DNA from: Candidatus Melainabacteria bacterium
GTDB lineage: Bacteria; Cyanobacteriota; Vampirovibrionia; Obscuribacterales; Obscuribacteraceae
DNA: 47,864 nt
Reading direction: 5' to 3'
Assembly (NCBI GenBank): GCA_003153555.1
Contig: PLZS01000207.1
Location: forward strand, 1,291-49,154
Shown: in pieces, positions 1 to 7,988 of the stretch
Numbering within the stretch: position 1 is the first letter of the stretch
How the letters are laid out: every line of letters begins with the position of its first letter
The notes under the pieces: generated by a model
What the model saw: the letters and a program-made list of their open reading frames with translations, nothing else
What the model was told of the DNA's origin: nothing
The model's database searches: none
Translations under genes and position numbers: made by a program

Positions 1-2
1 TG

Positions 3-1523
3 CGTGTGACCAGAGACTACGGGCAATTGCAATCGACATTGCGCGAAATCGATCCACGAATCATCGTTAAGGCGTTCTCGGTTGGAGGAAGCGACAGAGT
101 GCTGCTTCTAGGTGATGTAGATCACACAGAATCAGTAATCAGAGCATTCAGTTCAGCCAACGTGTTTATGGATGACCGAGGCTTCAACGTACAAGTAGCT
201 AACAATCGTCTGGTGAACGGCAGAATTGGTGAACAAGGCGGTACGTCATCGGGCGGTGGAGGACAATCGGGACAATTGGCTCAATTGAGTTCAGTTGACA
301 AATACACCTTCTTCCCGAACACGACCAACAATATTGGTAAAGCACAAGTGATCACCAGTGATGGTGGACGAGTGACCAGCTTGGTGAAAGTTCGCAAGAT
401 GCCACTGATCGTGTTGCATGTGACGTTCATGGAAATGAATACAACTGCAGCTAGAGAGTTGGGTGTGCAACTTGGATTCAACTATGGTTCCAAGAACTTT
501 GCCTTCGGTGTCGGTGGTAACAACAATTTAGCCAACGCAGTGCAAACTCAGCTCAATTTTGCTCAAGGTGGAAGCGGCCCATTACTCCAACCAGGTGTGT
601 TCTTCGCCGCTAACCAGATTAAGGTCGGTACTGGTTCCAACCAAACAACGGACCCAATCAGCAACATCGGTTTAGGAGCATTGAACCAAATTCCAGCGCT
701 GTTATCGACAGCGGTGCTGTTAGGAGCTCCCGGCGGTGCGACCTTCAGCCCGGGTGGATTGTCCAATTTGTTCACTGGAGCCTATAACTACCAAAGTGGT
801 GCAAACAACTACAGCTTGAACCCAACGGTGAGTGGAATCATTGCCCACCAAAGAGCAAGGATTCTGGCTGAGCCTACATTGGTGACAATTTCAGGCGAAA
901 GAGCATCGTTTCTGGCCGGTGGAGAAATTCCAATTCTTCAATCGATAGCCACAGCTGGTGCTGCCCAACAATCGGTGACGTTCGAACCATTCGGTTTGAG
1001 AATCAACATGATTCCAGTGCTCTTGGAAAATGGAACACTGAACATCGAAATCTCACCTGAAGAGCGAATCGTATCGACACAGAACCAGTTGAATATCCCA
1101 GGATCGTCATCATTCGTGCCAGGATTCACCACCAGAAAGTCGCAAACGATCGTTGAAATGAAGCCAGGACAAGAACTGTTTATCGCAGGCTTGATCAGCT
1201 CGAACAGCGGACGTGAATTGAGCAAAACTCCTGTAATAGGTGAAATTCCAGTGCTGGGCGCTCTCTACCGTTCAAAAGCGTTTACCAAGAACGAAAGCGA
1301 ATTGGTTGTGGCAATCAGACCGGAAATCATCTTGCCAGGAACGCCAGGACAACTTAAGTTGCCTGAAGAAATCGGTCGTGTAGAAGGACCGAGAGACGTG
1401 AATCTGTTCCAAGTAGAGCCTACCGTCCTAGACGAAAGACACTACACATCAGGAAGAGCGGAAAGACACCAGAAGACATCGCCAACGTTGCCTGAAGGTT
1501 CACCGATTCCAGATAACGAATAG
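3..1523 (+). CDS. Tad/type IVb pilus secretin, CpaC/RcpA-like (5' partial)
   Basis: Outer-membrane secretin that would form the export pore of a Tad (Flp) pilus or related type II/IV system. The frame is open through the left edge, so the gene starts outside the window; the GTG at position 6 is internal. The first ~55 visible residues look like the BON-type module that precedes the pore domain. At ~130 a V-R-K-M-P stretch leads into the conserved CpaC strand (VLHVTFMEMNTTAARELG). At ~288-311 is the CpaC hallmark AEPTLVTISGERASFLAGGE, followed by the secretin beta-domain to ~440 and a polar tail. A Gly/Asn-rich insert at ~160-275 is probably a gate or loop region. A strong terminator follows, so this is the last gene of its operon. 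Family is clear; the CpaC subtype is inferred from motifs. Confidence 0.9.
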   Translation, partial: RVTRDYGQLQSTLREIDPRIIVKAFSVGGSDRVLLLGDVDHTESVIRAFSSANVFMDDRGFNVQVANNRLVNGRIGEQGGTSSGGGGQSGQLAQLSSVDKYTFFPNTTNNIGKAQVITSDGGRVTSLVKVRKMPLIVLHVTFMEMNTTAARELGVQLGFNYGSKNFAFGVGGNNNLANAVQTQLNFAQGGSGPLLQPGVFFAANQIKVGTGSNQTTDPISNIGLGALNQIPALLSTAVLLGAPGGATFSPGGLSNLFTGAYNYQSGANNYSLNPTVSGIIAHQRARILAEPTLVTISGERASFLAGGEIPILQSIATAGAAQQSVTFEPFGLRINMIPVLLENGTLNIEISPEERIVSTQNQLNIPGSSSFVPGFTTRKSQTIVEMKPGQELFIAGLISSNSGRELSKTPVIGEIPVLGALYRSKAFTKNESELVVAIRPEIILPGTPGQLKLPEEIGRVEGPRDVNLFQVEPTVLDERHYTSGRAERHQKTSPTLPEGSPIPDNE

Positions 1524-1542
1524 TCTCAGACTAATAGCAATC

Positions 1543-1576
1543 AAGGGCAGCTCGAAAGAGCTGCCCTTCTTGTTTG
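1543..1576 (+). terminator. Rho-independent terminator after the secretin gene
   Basis: A perfect 11-bp stem (AAGGGCAGCTC / GAGCTGCCCTT, 1543-1553 with 1558-1568) is closed by a GAAA tetraloop and followed by the T-rich tract CTTGTTTG. It begins 20 bases after the secretin stop codon. Confidence 0.9.
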
Positions 1577-1693
1577 GAGCGCCAGCATCTGCGGTGGCGA
1601 GGATTTTACCTAGGCAGCGCGTGACAAAGAGTTGAAATCAAGCAGAAATAAAACAGGTTACCCTGAAATGGTGGCATGGCTGCGTAAAGAGCA

Positions 1694-2095
1694 TTAGCGT
1701 TTGCGCGTTGGTTGCTTCTTTGTGCGGCTGGCGTATTCTTCCAGAAACTGGGCCGCTTCCCCTGGAAAATCTTTGATGAAAATATCGAGAACGCGAGCGA
1801 CGGCGTTTTGGAGAAATTCGTCTCTTGTCTCAGCTGGTGCGTAACAATTCGCCAGACCGGCTTTGTCCACGATTCTAAGCATGCCCTTCTCAGCCAGTCT
1901 GACCATCGTTGTCATCACGGTGGTGTAGGCGATTTGACGCTCGTGCCGCAAGACATCATAGATTTCGCGCACGGTTACAGTTGGTGCCGCTTTTTTCCAA
2001 ACCAGCTCCATAATTTCGCACTCGAGGTCGCCAAGAAATTTACGAAGCCCAGCTTGATTGAAGCGGAACGAGGCATTATCGTCGTGTAGTCTCAT
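1694..2095 (-). CDS. BlaI/MecI/CopY-family transcriptional repressor
   Basis: Winged-helix repressor of the penicillinase-repressor family. The stretch LGDLECEIMELVWKK, then TVREIYDVL and IAYTTVMTTMVRLAEKGML, is the typical BlaI DNA-binding core, followed by a C-terminal dimerisation helix region. Family members bind a palindromic operator as dimers and are normally inactivated by a BlaR1/MecR1 protease; no such gene is adjacent here. The frame can start at 2164 (156 aa), but the ATG at 2095 gives 133 aa, nearer the usual ~120-130 aa. Neither start has a strong ribosome binding site, so the start is uncertain. The gene is divergent from gmhB and the shared intergenic region has a dyad (2230-2255) that could be its operator. 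Regulated genes are not known. Confidence 0.88.
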   Translation of the reverse strand: MRLHDDNASFRFNQAGLRKFLGDLECEIMELVWKKAAPTVTVREIYDVLRHERQIAYTTVMTTMVRLAEKGMLRIVDKAGLANCYAPAETRDEFLQNAVARVLDIFIKDFPGEAAQFLEEYASRTKKQPTRKR

Positions 2096-2229
2096 TCGCA
2101 GCTCACTGGATAGATAGAAAGTCTGTAGCTCATCGTAACATAGGCGGCGTTGTAATTCGACCATCGTTTGCCGTACGCATCGCGTAAACTAAGCCTCTGC
2201 ACGCTTTTCCATTATCTCCTATTGACTGT

Positions 2230-2255
2230 AGCAAATGGTAATAATTGCGTTTGCT
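2230..2255. promoter_or_regulatory. Imperfect dyad between blaI-like gene and gmhB, candidate operator
   Basis: AGCAAATG (2230-2237) and CGTTTGCT (2248-2255) form an inverted repeat with one mismatch in 8 and a 10-bp AT-rich spacer. A TATAAA lies at 2261-2266 towards gmhB and a GATAAT (2216-2211, minus strand) towards the repressor. The position suits a repressor that controls itself and perhaps gmhB. Function is inferred from position and symmetry only. Confidence 0.4.
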
Positions 2256-2290
2256 AATGATATAAATGATCAAATAAAGAGACGAAACTA

Positions 2291-2875
2291 ATGAATCAGC
2301 AACCTGTTGTTTTTCTTGATCGCGATGGCACGCTCAATGTTGAGGTGGGCTACATTCGCAATCTTGACGATCTAGTTCTTATAGATGGTGCAGCCGACGC
2401 CGTGCGGAAGCTAAATGAAGCGGGGGTGGCAACTATTCTTGTCACGAACCAAACCGGAGCAGCGCGTGGATACTATCCTGAGTCTCACATTCTCGCTCTC
2501 AACGCCCGCCTCTTGAAATTGCTCGCAGCAGGGGGTGCACGCCTTGATGATGTCTACTATTGTCCTCATTTTGAAGATGGTATCGTTGCCCCCTTCAGCT
2601 GTCTTTGTCAGTGTCGAAAGCCGTCCGTCGGCATGGTCGATCAGGCTTACGCCGACCATCCACAATTAGATTCGACCCGCTCTTTTGTTATTGGGGATAA
2701 AGCTACAGATATTGAATTGGCAAAAAACTGTGGAGCCAAGGGCGTTCTCGTCACCACCGGTTATGGTACCGCTGTCCTTAAAGGCGAATATCAGTGGCCA
2801 GTTGAACCTGATTACCAGGCCTCGTCAATTGTCGAAGCTGTGGAGTGGATCTTGGAGCAGGTGCAGTTGAATTAA
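2291..2875 (+). CDS. gmhB: D-glycero-beta-D-manno-heptose 1,7-bisphosphate 7-phosphatase
   Basis: HAD-superfamily phosphatase that removes the C7 phosphate of heptose bisphosphate on the way to ADP-heptose for lipopolysaccharide core or other surface glycans. Length (194 aa) matches the family. The catalytic DRDGT motif has D10 and D12; the second motif is VTNQTG (52-56). The GmhB zinc loop is present: C91 and H93, then C104, C106 and C108 just before RKP. The third HAD motif, FVIGDKATDIE, is near residue 135. The related histidinol-phosphatase domain of HisB shares this fold and zinc loop, but no histidine genes are nearby. The ATG at 2291 has AGAGA about 8 bases upstream. The stop overlaps the stop of the convergent regulator gene. 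Confidence 0.88.
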   Translation: MNQQPVVFLDRDGTLNVEVGYIRNLDDLVLIDGAADAVRKLNEAGVATILVTNQTGAARGYYPESHILALNARLLKLLAAGGARLDDVYYCPHFEDGIVAPFSCLCQCRKPSVGMVDQAYADHPQLDSTRSFVIGDKATDIELAKNCGAKGVLVTTGYGTAVLKGEYQWPVEPDYQASSIVEAVEWILEQVQLN

Positions 2876-4215
2876 GCGCTGATGCCAGAACGCAGCAAAT
2901 AGCTGACTTCCGACAATAGCGATGGCATGTCAAAAGGCTTTGGCAAATAAAGGTCCGCCCCAGCCTCAAGTGCCAGTGACTGATCCGGATGCGATGTTGC
3001 CATCACGATCCATATGTTGCAAAGTTCGCGATCTTCTTTTAGAACTCGGCACAACTCCCAGCCATCCATCTGTCGGTCAGAAAGGTGCGATTCTAGTAGG
3101 ACTAGATCCGGATGTCGCTCGCGGGCAATTTCCAGTGCGTCATCGGCAGAACTGGTCACTTCGACTGAATATCCCTCGAGCGAAAGTGTCTCCTGCAGCA
3201 AACAAGCCATTGCTCCGTCAGGTTCTACAACCAGAATGCTGGGCAACTTGTCGGAATCTGGATGATGCTGAGATCGTTTTACGTTTGGTGATAGCTCTAT
3301 CGGTTGATTGTCGCTAAGCCAGGCTGAGCCTGTCTTTCGCTTGGCCGCATAGCGATAATCGCGGCTGATTGTGAGAACGTCGACGTAACTTTGAAATCGT
3401 CGCTTGGTACTAGATACGATGCCAATGGCAATCGAAATTAAAGGCACGCGTCTGCGAATTCCGCCCCGACCCGTCGAAATCAAATAACCGCGTTCGATGT
3501 CTCCACGCGGATAGAAGCGCTGGCTTATTTGGTCGAACTGATCACAAACTTTTTGTGCTTTCTTTTCCAAATGCTCCCCGTGACTGACCATCAAGAAATC
3601 ATCAGCTTCAATGTGACCGACAAAGTCGTCGTCATCCGCCACATGCGCGAGAATGGCTCCAAGCGCCTTAATCAATTGGTCTCCAGCTAAGTCGCCGTAA
3701 GTTTCGTTGTAGACACGAATTTTGTTCAGGTCACAAGACATTGCTGTCCACGGACGATCTGAAACTAAGCTTTGCTCCAGCATGCGGCGAATCAAGTTTG
3801 GGCCCGGCAGCTGCGTGAGCGGATTGAGGAACTCTTCTTGTCGTCGACGCAGGTGGGCGAGAACCCGAATCGCCAATTCATTCTTATCGATTGGGTCGCC
3901 TAGAACGTCGTCTGCTCCGTAGCGAAAAGCACTGATTCTCTCGTTGACATCAGTCGATTCATGCAATAGAACTAGTACGGGGCGCGGATGCACAAGAGTG
4001 GCGCGAATTTGTTGGCAATACAATCGACCATCGCCTTCGGGCATGTTGGCGGCCAAAATTATCAAATCTGGATGAAGAAAGGAAAGCAACTCGTTTGCTT
4101 CCTCAAAAGAAGTTACGGCGTTGACTCGCGCTCCTGTCTTTTCCAAAACTGAGGCGTAATCAGCGGCCTGACGAGGTTGGTGAATGACTAAAATCTGAGG
4201 GGTCGGCAACATCAT
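2872..4215 (-). CDS. REC-GGDEF-REC regulator with all three domains degenerate
   Basis: Three domains can be read in order. (1) A receiver domain (~6-120) in which the phosphoacceptor Asp is Ala55, the acidic pair is replaced by His-Gln, and the usual KP is DP. (2) A GGDEF-type domain (~125-285) whose active-site motif reads EADDF (203-207) instead of GGDEF, so diguanylate cyclase activity is unlikely. (3) A second receiver domain (~326-445) whose phosphoacceptor is Glu375, with E331/D333 acids, the switch Thr and KPF retained. Glu at that position often mimics phosphorylated Asp. No DNA-binding domain or membrane segment is visible. It starts at ATG 4215 inside the stop of the upstream kinase (TAATG, 1-base overlap), so the two are surely co-translated. 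Likely a scaffold or protein-interaction output of that kinase; molecular role unknown. Confidence 0.85.
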   Translation of the reverse strand: MMLPTPQILVIHQPRQAADYASVLEKTGARVNAVTSFEEANELLSFLHPDLIILAANMPEGDGRLYCQQIRATLVHPRPVLVLLHESTDVNERISAFRYGADDVLGDPIDKNELAIRVLAHLRRRQEEFLNPLTQLPGPNLIRRMLEQSLVSDRPWTAMSCDLNKIRVYNETYGDLAGDQLIKALGAILAHVADDDDFVGHIEADDFLMVSHGEHLEKKAQKVCDQFDQISQRFYPRGDIERGYLISTGRGGIRRRVPLISIAIGIVSSTKRRFQSYVDVLTISRDYRYAAKRKTGSAWLSDNQPIELSPNVKRSQHHPDSDKLPSILVVEPDGAMACLLQETLSLEGYSVEVTSSADDALEIARERHPDLVLLESHLSDRQMDGWELCRVLKEDRELCNIWIVMATSHPDQSLALEAGADLYLPKPFDMPSLLSEVSYLLRSGISA

Positions 4216-5321
4216 TAGTCGCGCCCTCTAGCTGCTTGTTCTTCCAACGTGGCGGCTGGTAACTGAACCGTGAAGACCGTTCCAGTTGCGGAGCTGGTCA
4301 CCTTAATTTGCCCGCCCAGGGCAAGCACAAGCGAGCGGGTGATATACAATCCCAAACCTGTGCCCTCAGTCTGTCGTACCAGCGGATTGTCCAAACGGCT
4401 AAATTTGGTAAAAATTTGGGGAAGATGTTCTTGCGGAATGCCCACTCCTTGATCGCTAACTGAAAATTCCACCATCTCCGAATTGTCGCGGGCTGAGACA
4501 GTGACAGTAGTTTTCGGTGGTGAATATTTGATCGCATTGTCAACCAGATTTGTCAAAATCTGTTCGAGCCGATCGGCATCAGCCCAGACTGGTGGCAAAC
4601 CTGCCGGCACATTGATGATGATCCGATGTTCTTTAGCTTTATCAGAGAGATTGCGGTGAACGCGTTGAATTGCTCCGTTCAGATCAATTGCCCTGATTGT
4701 CAGCTGCATGCGCTTTGATTCGAGTCTCGATACGGCCAGCAGATCTTCAACGAGACGCGTCAATCGGTCTGCTTGATCTTTGATGATGCCGACGTAGCGG
4801 CGTTGCTGACTCAAATCCAGGCGGTCACCAGCGCGCAATATTGTATCGGCAAAACCTTTGATGCTGGTTAGAGGAGTTCTCAGCTCGTGACTAACAGTGC
4901 TTACAAACTCGGTTTGCGCCTGCTGAACTGTATTAGCTTGGATGATGTAGACGATAGTAAGAGTGTTTTGAGTGCTGCCATCTCCAGACTTGATTGGAAT
5001 GTGGCTCACAGGCAGCGTCAAATTACCGGCACGACAAACAATGGTTTGAATGTGCGGTGCGAATTGTTCGGCTTCTATTTTTGCTGCACCAGATGCAGTA
5101 TCAATTGGATGATGATGTACGTCGGCACGTTCGGCGTTTTCGTCGATGATGGATTTCAGCTTACGACCGACGATTTCACTATCCAACCGGCCAAGCAGTT
5201 TTACAAAGGCTGGATTGCAGGCGGTGATAATTCCAGTTGAATCGCTCACGACCATGCCATCTGCGGAATGCTCCACGAGGCAACTGTAAATGTCTTCCGA
5301 CTTTATGCCTAAAGCTTGCAA
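4215..5321 (-). CDS. PAS-containing soluble sensor histidine kinase
   Basis: Cytoplasmic sensor kinase with no membrane segment. A PAS domain (~10-130) is followed by HisKA with phosphoacceptor His145 in SHELRTPLTS, and a HATPase domain with N box (DNAIKYS, ~261), G1 (DQGVGIP, ~290) and G2 (GTGLGL, ~320). All catalytic motifs are intact, in contrast to its partner. The start is a TTG at 5321 with a weak AAGTGA upstream; the frame is open back to ~5406 but has no other start codon. It overlaps the downstream regulator by one base. Since that regulator lacks phosphoacceptor Asp residues, the true phosphotransfer partner may lie elsewhere. The PAS ligand cannot be told from sequence. Confidence 0.9.
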   Translation of the reverse strand: MQALGIKSEDIYSCLVEHSADGMVVSDSTGIITACNPAFVKLLGRLDSEIVGRKLKSIIDENAERADVHHHPIDTASGAAKIEAEQFAPHIQTIVCRAGNLTLPVSHIPIKSGDGSTQNTLTIVYIIQANTVQQAQTEFVSTVSHELRTPLTSIKGFADTILRAGDRLDLSQQRRYVGIIKDQADRLTRLVEDLLAVSRLESKRMQLTIRAIDLNGAIQRVHRNLSDKAKEHRIIINVPAGLPPVWADADRLEQILTNLVDNAIKYSPPKTTVTVSARDNSEMVEFSVSDQGVGIPQEHLPQIFTKFSRLDNPLVRQTEGTGLGLYITRSLVLALGGQIKVTSSATGTVFTVQLPAATLEEQAARGRD

Positions 5322-5452
5322 TGGTTCACTTAAATGCCCGACGGGAAACGGCGAAGAGACTTCTCTTAAGCCTAACTTAGCACTAGAACTTGGCAGGAAA
5401 TGACATCAGCAACCTATCCTTAAGGATCTGGCTGTCAAAAGCGTAATTCTGG

Positions 5453-5799
5453 TTAATTTTGAGGCTCGGCCGTAATTTGCAATATTTCTTTCAGGCGAGT
5501 CAAATCGGTCAAGTATAAGTAACCTAGAAGCGCTTCAAAAGCCGTTGCATGTCGATATGATGTCTGATCAACCTTGCGAAACCCTGTGGCCTTCAAATTC
5601 CTTGCCCGTCTGACCAAATCCAACTCGGACTCCGTCAAGGCGGGCATCAACAACTGCAGCAGTTCTGCTTGTTGTGTCGCTTTCACTCGAGCCCGCTTGT
5701 GCATCTGCTTGGCCGAGCTAGTGCGGGTTACTTCACGCTCTCGTTCATAAAGATGGAAGACGGCGTCGCCTAAATGGGCAAGCGATCGTAGCGAAACAT
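5453..5799 (-). CDS. mrnC: Mini-ribonuclease III (start codon lost or non-canonical)
   Basis: RNase III catalytic-domain protein without a dsRNA-binding domain; family members mature 23S rRNA. The C-terminal part from ATG 5704 (83 aa) has the family signature LTESELDLVRRARN then YRHATAFEALLGYLYL. The frame continues upstream with SLRSLAHLGDAVFHLYERE, which contains the conserved catalytic GDA(V/I)F motif, so the true protein is longer (~115 aa, near the usual ~130). No ATG, GTG or TTG exists in that frame between 5704 and the stop at 5894-5896. An ATG at 5799-5797 is out of frame by one base; one extra T in the adjacent T run (minus strand) would give M-F-S-L-R-S-L. Other options are ATC (5821) or ATA (5857, overlapping the tagA stop). 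It could be a sequencing error, real frameshift or rare start. The end given here is the nearest plausible start. Confidence 0.75.
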
Positions 5800-5853
5800 C
5801 TTTTGCTTGAGATGTTTCGATGGGCTGGCCTAAGAGCCAGAGCGCAACTTGAT

Positions 5854-6732
5854 CTATTTGTCCTTCGATCTTTCTTTCGATTTGTCGTGGGGTTTAGCTT
5901 GTCGTCCAGAGCGCACCTTGTCGCCGTGCTTCTTTTCAGAAAGCTTGCTTTGCGCCAACTCTTGCAAGACTTGCGCGGCAAATGAAGGCAATGCAGCGCT
6001 CATGCGCTTAAAGCGCCATGGTTCAGCCATGAGACGATAGAACCATTCCATGTGCATTTTCCGAAACGCTGCCGGCGCTCTTTTCACATTACCGGCCCAG
6101 ACATCGAAACTGCCGCCCACACCAATCATCACGGTGTGAGGGAAAGCATGATTCCAACGGTCGATAAAATACTCTTGCTTGGGCACTCCGAGCGCAACCA
6201 GCACCAGGTCAGGCTTCGCAGCGGCTATCGCGTCTACGAGTTGATCCTCGTCATCGAGCGAAAAATATCCATTGTGGCTGGCGACGATGTTCAAGCCGGG
6301 ATACAGAGTCGGCAAAGTGGACTGAATTTTTTCCAGGACTTCTGTTTTCCCACCAAGAAGGGCTACTCGCGCGCCAGTGCGAGCTGCCAGAGCGAGAGCT
6401 GCACCGGCTAATTCGATTCCAGGCAGGCGATTAACGCCGTGCCCGGCAAGTCTAAGTGCCCAGACGACTCCGGAGCCGTCCGGAACGATCAAATGGGCAT
6501 GGCGGATGATCCTGTCTAAAGCTTGATCTTGTTGAGAGGCAATTACCATCTCGGCGTTGAGCGTGACGACGTGCAGTCCACGTTTTGCGGTCCAAGCTTC
6601 TTCAATGATCTCAAGCGCCAGCGTCTCGTCGACCGTATCGACGGGATAACCAAGAACTTTTTGACGTTGTTTATATGTTGCTGACAATGTAGACATTATA
6701 TGCGGTGCCGCAGGGAATGTGAACTTCTTCAA
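5854..6732 (-). CDS. tagA: WecB/TagA/CpsF-family glycosyltransferase
   Basis: GT26-type enzyme that transfers an N-acetylmannosamine-like sugar (UDP donor) onto an undecaprenyl-linked acceptor in surface polysaccharide synthesis. Family motifs are seen as VVTLNAEMV (T57, N59), VPDGSGVVWA (D85), RLPG (~102), VALGVPKQE and GVGGSFDVWAG, then the RAP..F.....EW.YRL..EP.R block that marks the family C terminus. Beyond that is a ~30-residue Lys/Arg/Asp-rich tail, probably a disordered membrane-surface tether. The start may be 6732 or the Met at residue 13 (6696). It lies 21 bases after csaB and overlaps the upstream part of the mini-RNase III frame. Donor and acceptor are inferred from the family. 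Confidence 0.88.
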   Translation of the reverse strand: MKKFTFPAAPHIMSTLSATYKQRQKVLGYPVDTVDETLALEIIEEAWTAKRGLHVVTLNAEMVIASQQDQALDRIIRHAHLIVPDGSGVVWALRLAGHGVNRLPGIELAGAALALAARTGARVALLGGKTEVLEKIQSTLPTLYPGLNIVASHNGYFSLDDEDQLVDAIAAAKPDLVLVALGVPKQEYFIDRWNHAFPHTVMIGVGGSFDVWAGNVKRAPAAFRKMHMEWFYRLMAEPWRFKRMSAALPSFAAQVLQELAQSKLSEKKHGDKVRSGRQAKPHDKSKERSKDK

Positions 6733-6753
6733 GCTTACACTGCTTCCAGAAGA

Positions 6754-7905
6754 TCACTTTGCATGTACTAGAATTCTAGCTAAAATCTCGAAGTTCTGGC
6801 AAGCCAATTTTTTCGCACTTTCAGCCTCTTCGCGGGCGCGCACGGACAGCTCGTGACGAGTAGCCGTAGCAGTCTGCATGGTAGGTAGCCATTCTCCTAG
6901 TTCCTCTGAGCCGTCACTGTCCTTGGTTAGATTTAAGATTGGCTGCCCAAATTGGGTAAGCACGTGGCGCACTTTAGGGTCGTAGGCAATGCCAATTACG
7001 GGTATCCCACTCTTCAAAGCCATGATCAAGGCATGCAAGCGCATGCCAACCAGCAAGTCTAGTTGCGAAAGTATTGCCAGCCACTGACTGGGTCTTTCAA
7101 TTGCTTCGGTTTGCAGAAATTCGGCGGAACGACCTTTCTGACGCCACATCTCGGCGAATTTGTTCAGAAGCTCCATGTCCTGATTGTTTTGTAATGGCAA
7201 CAGCAGCAGACTGGTCTCAGGGGGCAGGCACTGATCCATCGCCGAGAATAAGCTCAGCAGCTGCTGATCATTAAAGTTTGGTGCCGTGCGCAGCGACAAG
7301 CCCACCTTCAAACCGGGCTTGCCTTTCAATGAATCAATTTGCTTTTGTGTCGCTTTAGGCATGGCCGTCTGCTCAAGACACCAAACCGGGTCGGCTGTCA
7401 GGGCACTGTCTATATGCCATTTGGACAATAAATTGTGAGAGTCTTGATCTCGAACCGTAGTGAAAGCCGCTTGCGACAAACTCAGTCGAGCCAATGCTTG
7501 TGCTCCGCCGCTGCGCAGAGGACCTATGCCTTGCGCGTAAATGTAGATTTTTCTGCCCAAAAATTTCGCTAGCAAAATTTGACAACCGTAAAAAACTGTC
7601 GATTTCATGCCTGTGGCATCTTGGAAAAGGCCACCACCGCCGCTTATGAAAAGGGTTGTGCGAGGAAGAAGAGAGAGAAAGTCTAAGGGCTTCCATCTAC
7701 TCAGCGACTCTACTCCAAAAGATTTCTTGGTCTGTTCTGGATCGTTGGAAAGAACGATAATCTGACTGGGCGAAACTATTTTTTTTAGCTCGTTTGTCAG
7801 TTCTTCAAGAATGGCTTCGTCGCCCAGGTTGCCAAAGCCGTAGTATCCTGAAACGAGAACAAGGGGTTGACTGTTTTTTTTCTCTGACAAGAGTGCCGAT
7901 CTCAA
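6754..7905 (-). CDS. csaB: Polysaccharide pyruvyl transferase
   Basis: CsaB-type enzyme that adds a ketal-linked pyruvate from phosphoenolpyruvate to a cell-wall polysaccharide. In Bacillus this modification anchors S-layer (SLH) proteins; in cyanobacteria-related bacteria SLH-type anchoring is also known. The N terminus shows VSGYYGFGNLGDEAIL (~18-32), the family hallmark, then GGGGLFQD, YIYAQGIGPL, RDQDS and the C-terminal GMRLHALIMALKSGIPVIGIAYDPK block. Length 383 aa is typical. First gene of the minus-strand run csaB-tagA-mrnC. No SLH-domain gene is seen in this window. Confidence 0.92.
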   Translation of the reverse strand: MRSALLSEKKNSQPLVLVSGYYGFGNLGDEAILEELTNELKKIVSPSQIIVLSNDPEQTKKSFGVESLSRWKPLDFLSLLPRTTLFISGGGGLFQDATGMKSTVFYGCQILLAKFLGRKIYIYAQGIGPLRSGGAQALARLSLSQAAFTTVRDQDSHNLLSKWHIDSALTADPVWCLEQTAMPKATQKQIDSLKGKPGLKVGLSLRTAPNFNDQQLLSLFSAMDQCLPPETSLLLLPLQNNQDMELLNKFAEMWRQKGRSAEFLQTEAIERPSQWLAILSQLDLLVGMRLHALIMALKSGIPVIGIAYDPKVRHVLTQFGQPILNLTKDSDGSEELGEWLPTMQTATATRHELSVRAREEAESAKKLACQNFEILARILVHAK

Positions 7906-7988
7906 GTGAAACGATTCAATGCATAGAATACCTTCAAGCTTACCGCAGCAAGCCTCAGTATTAGTTTCTGTAATGAGCGAATCATAGA

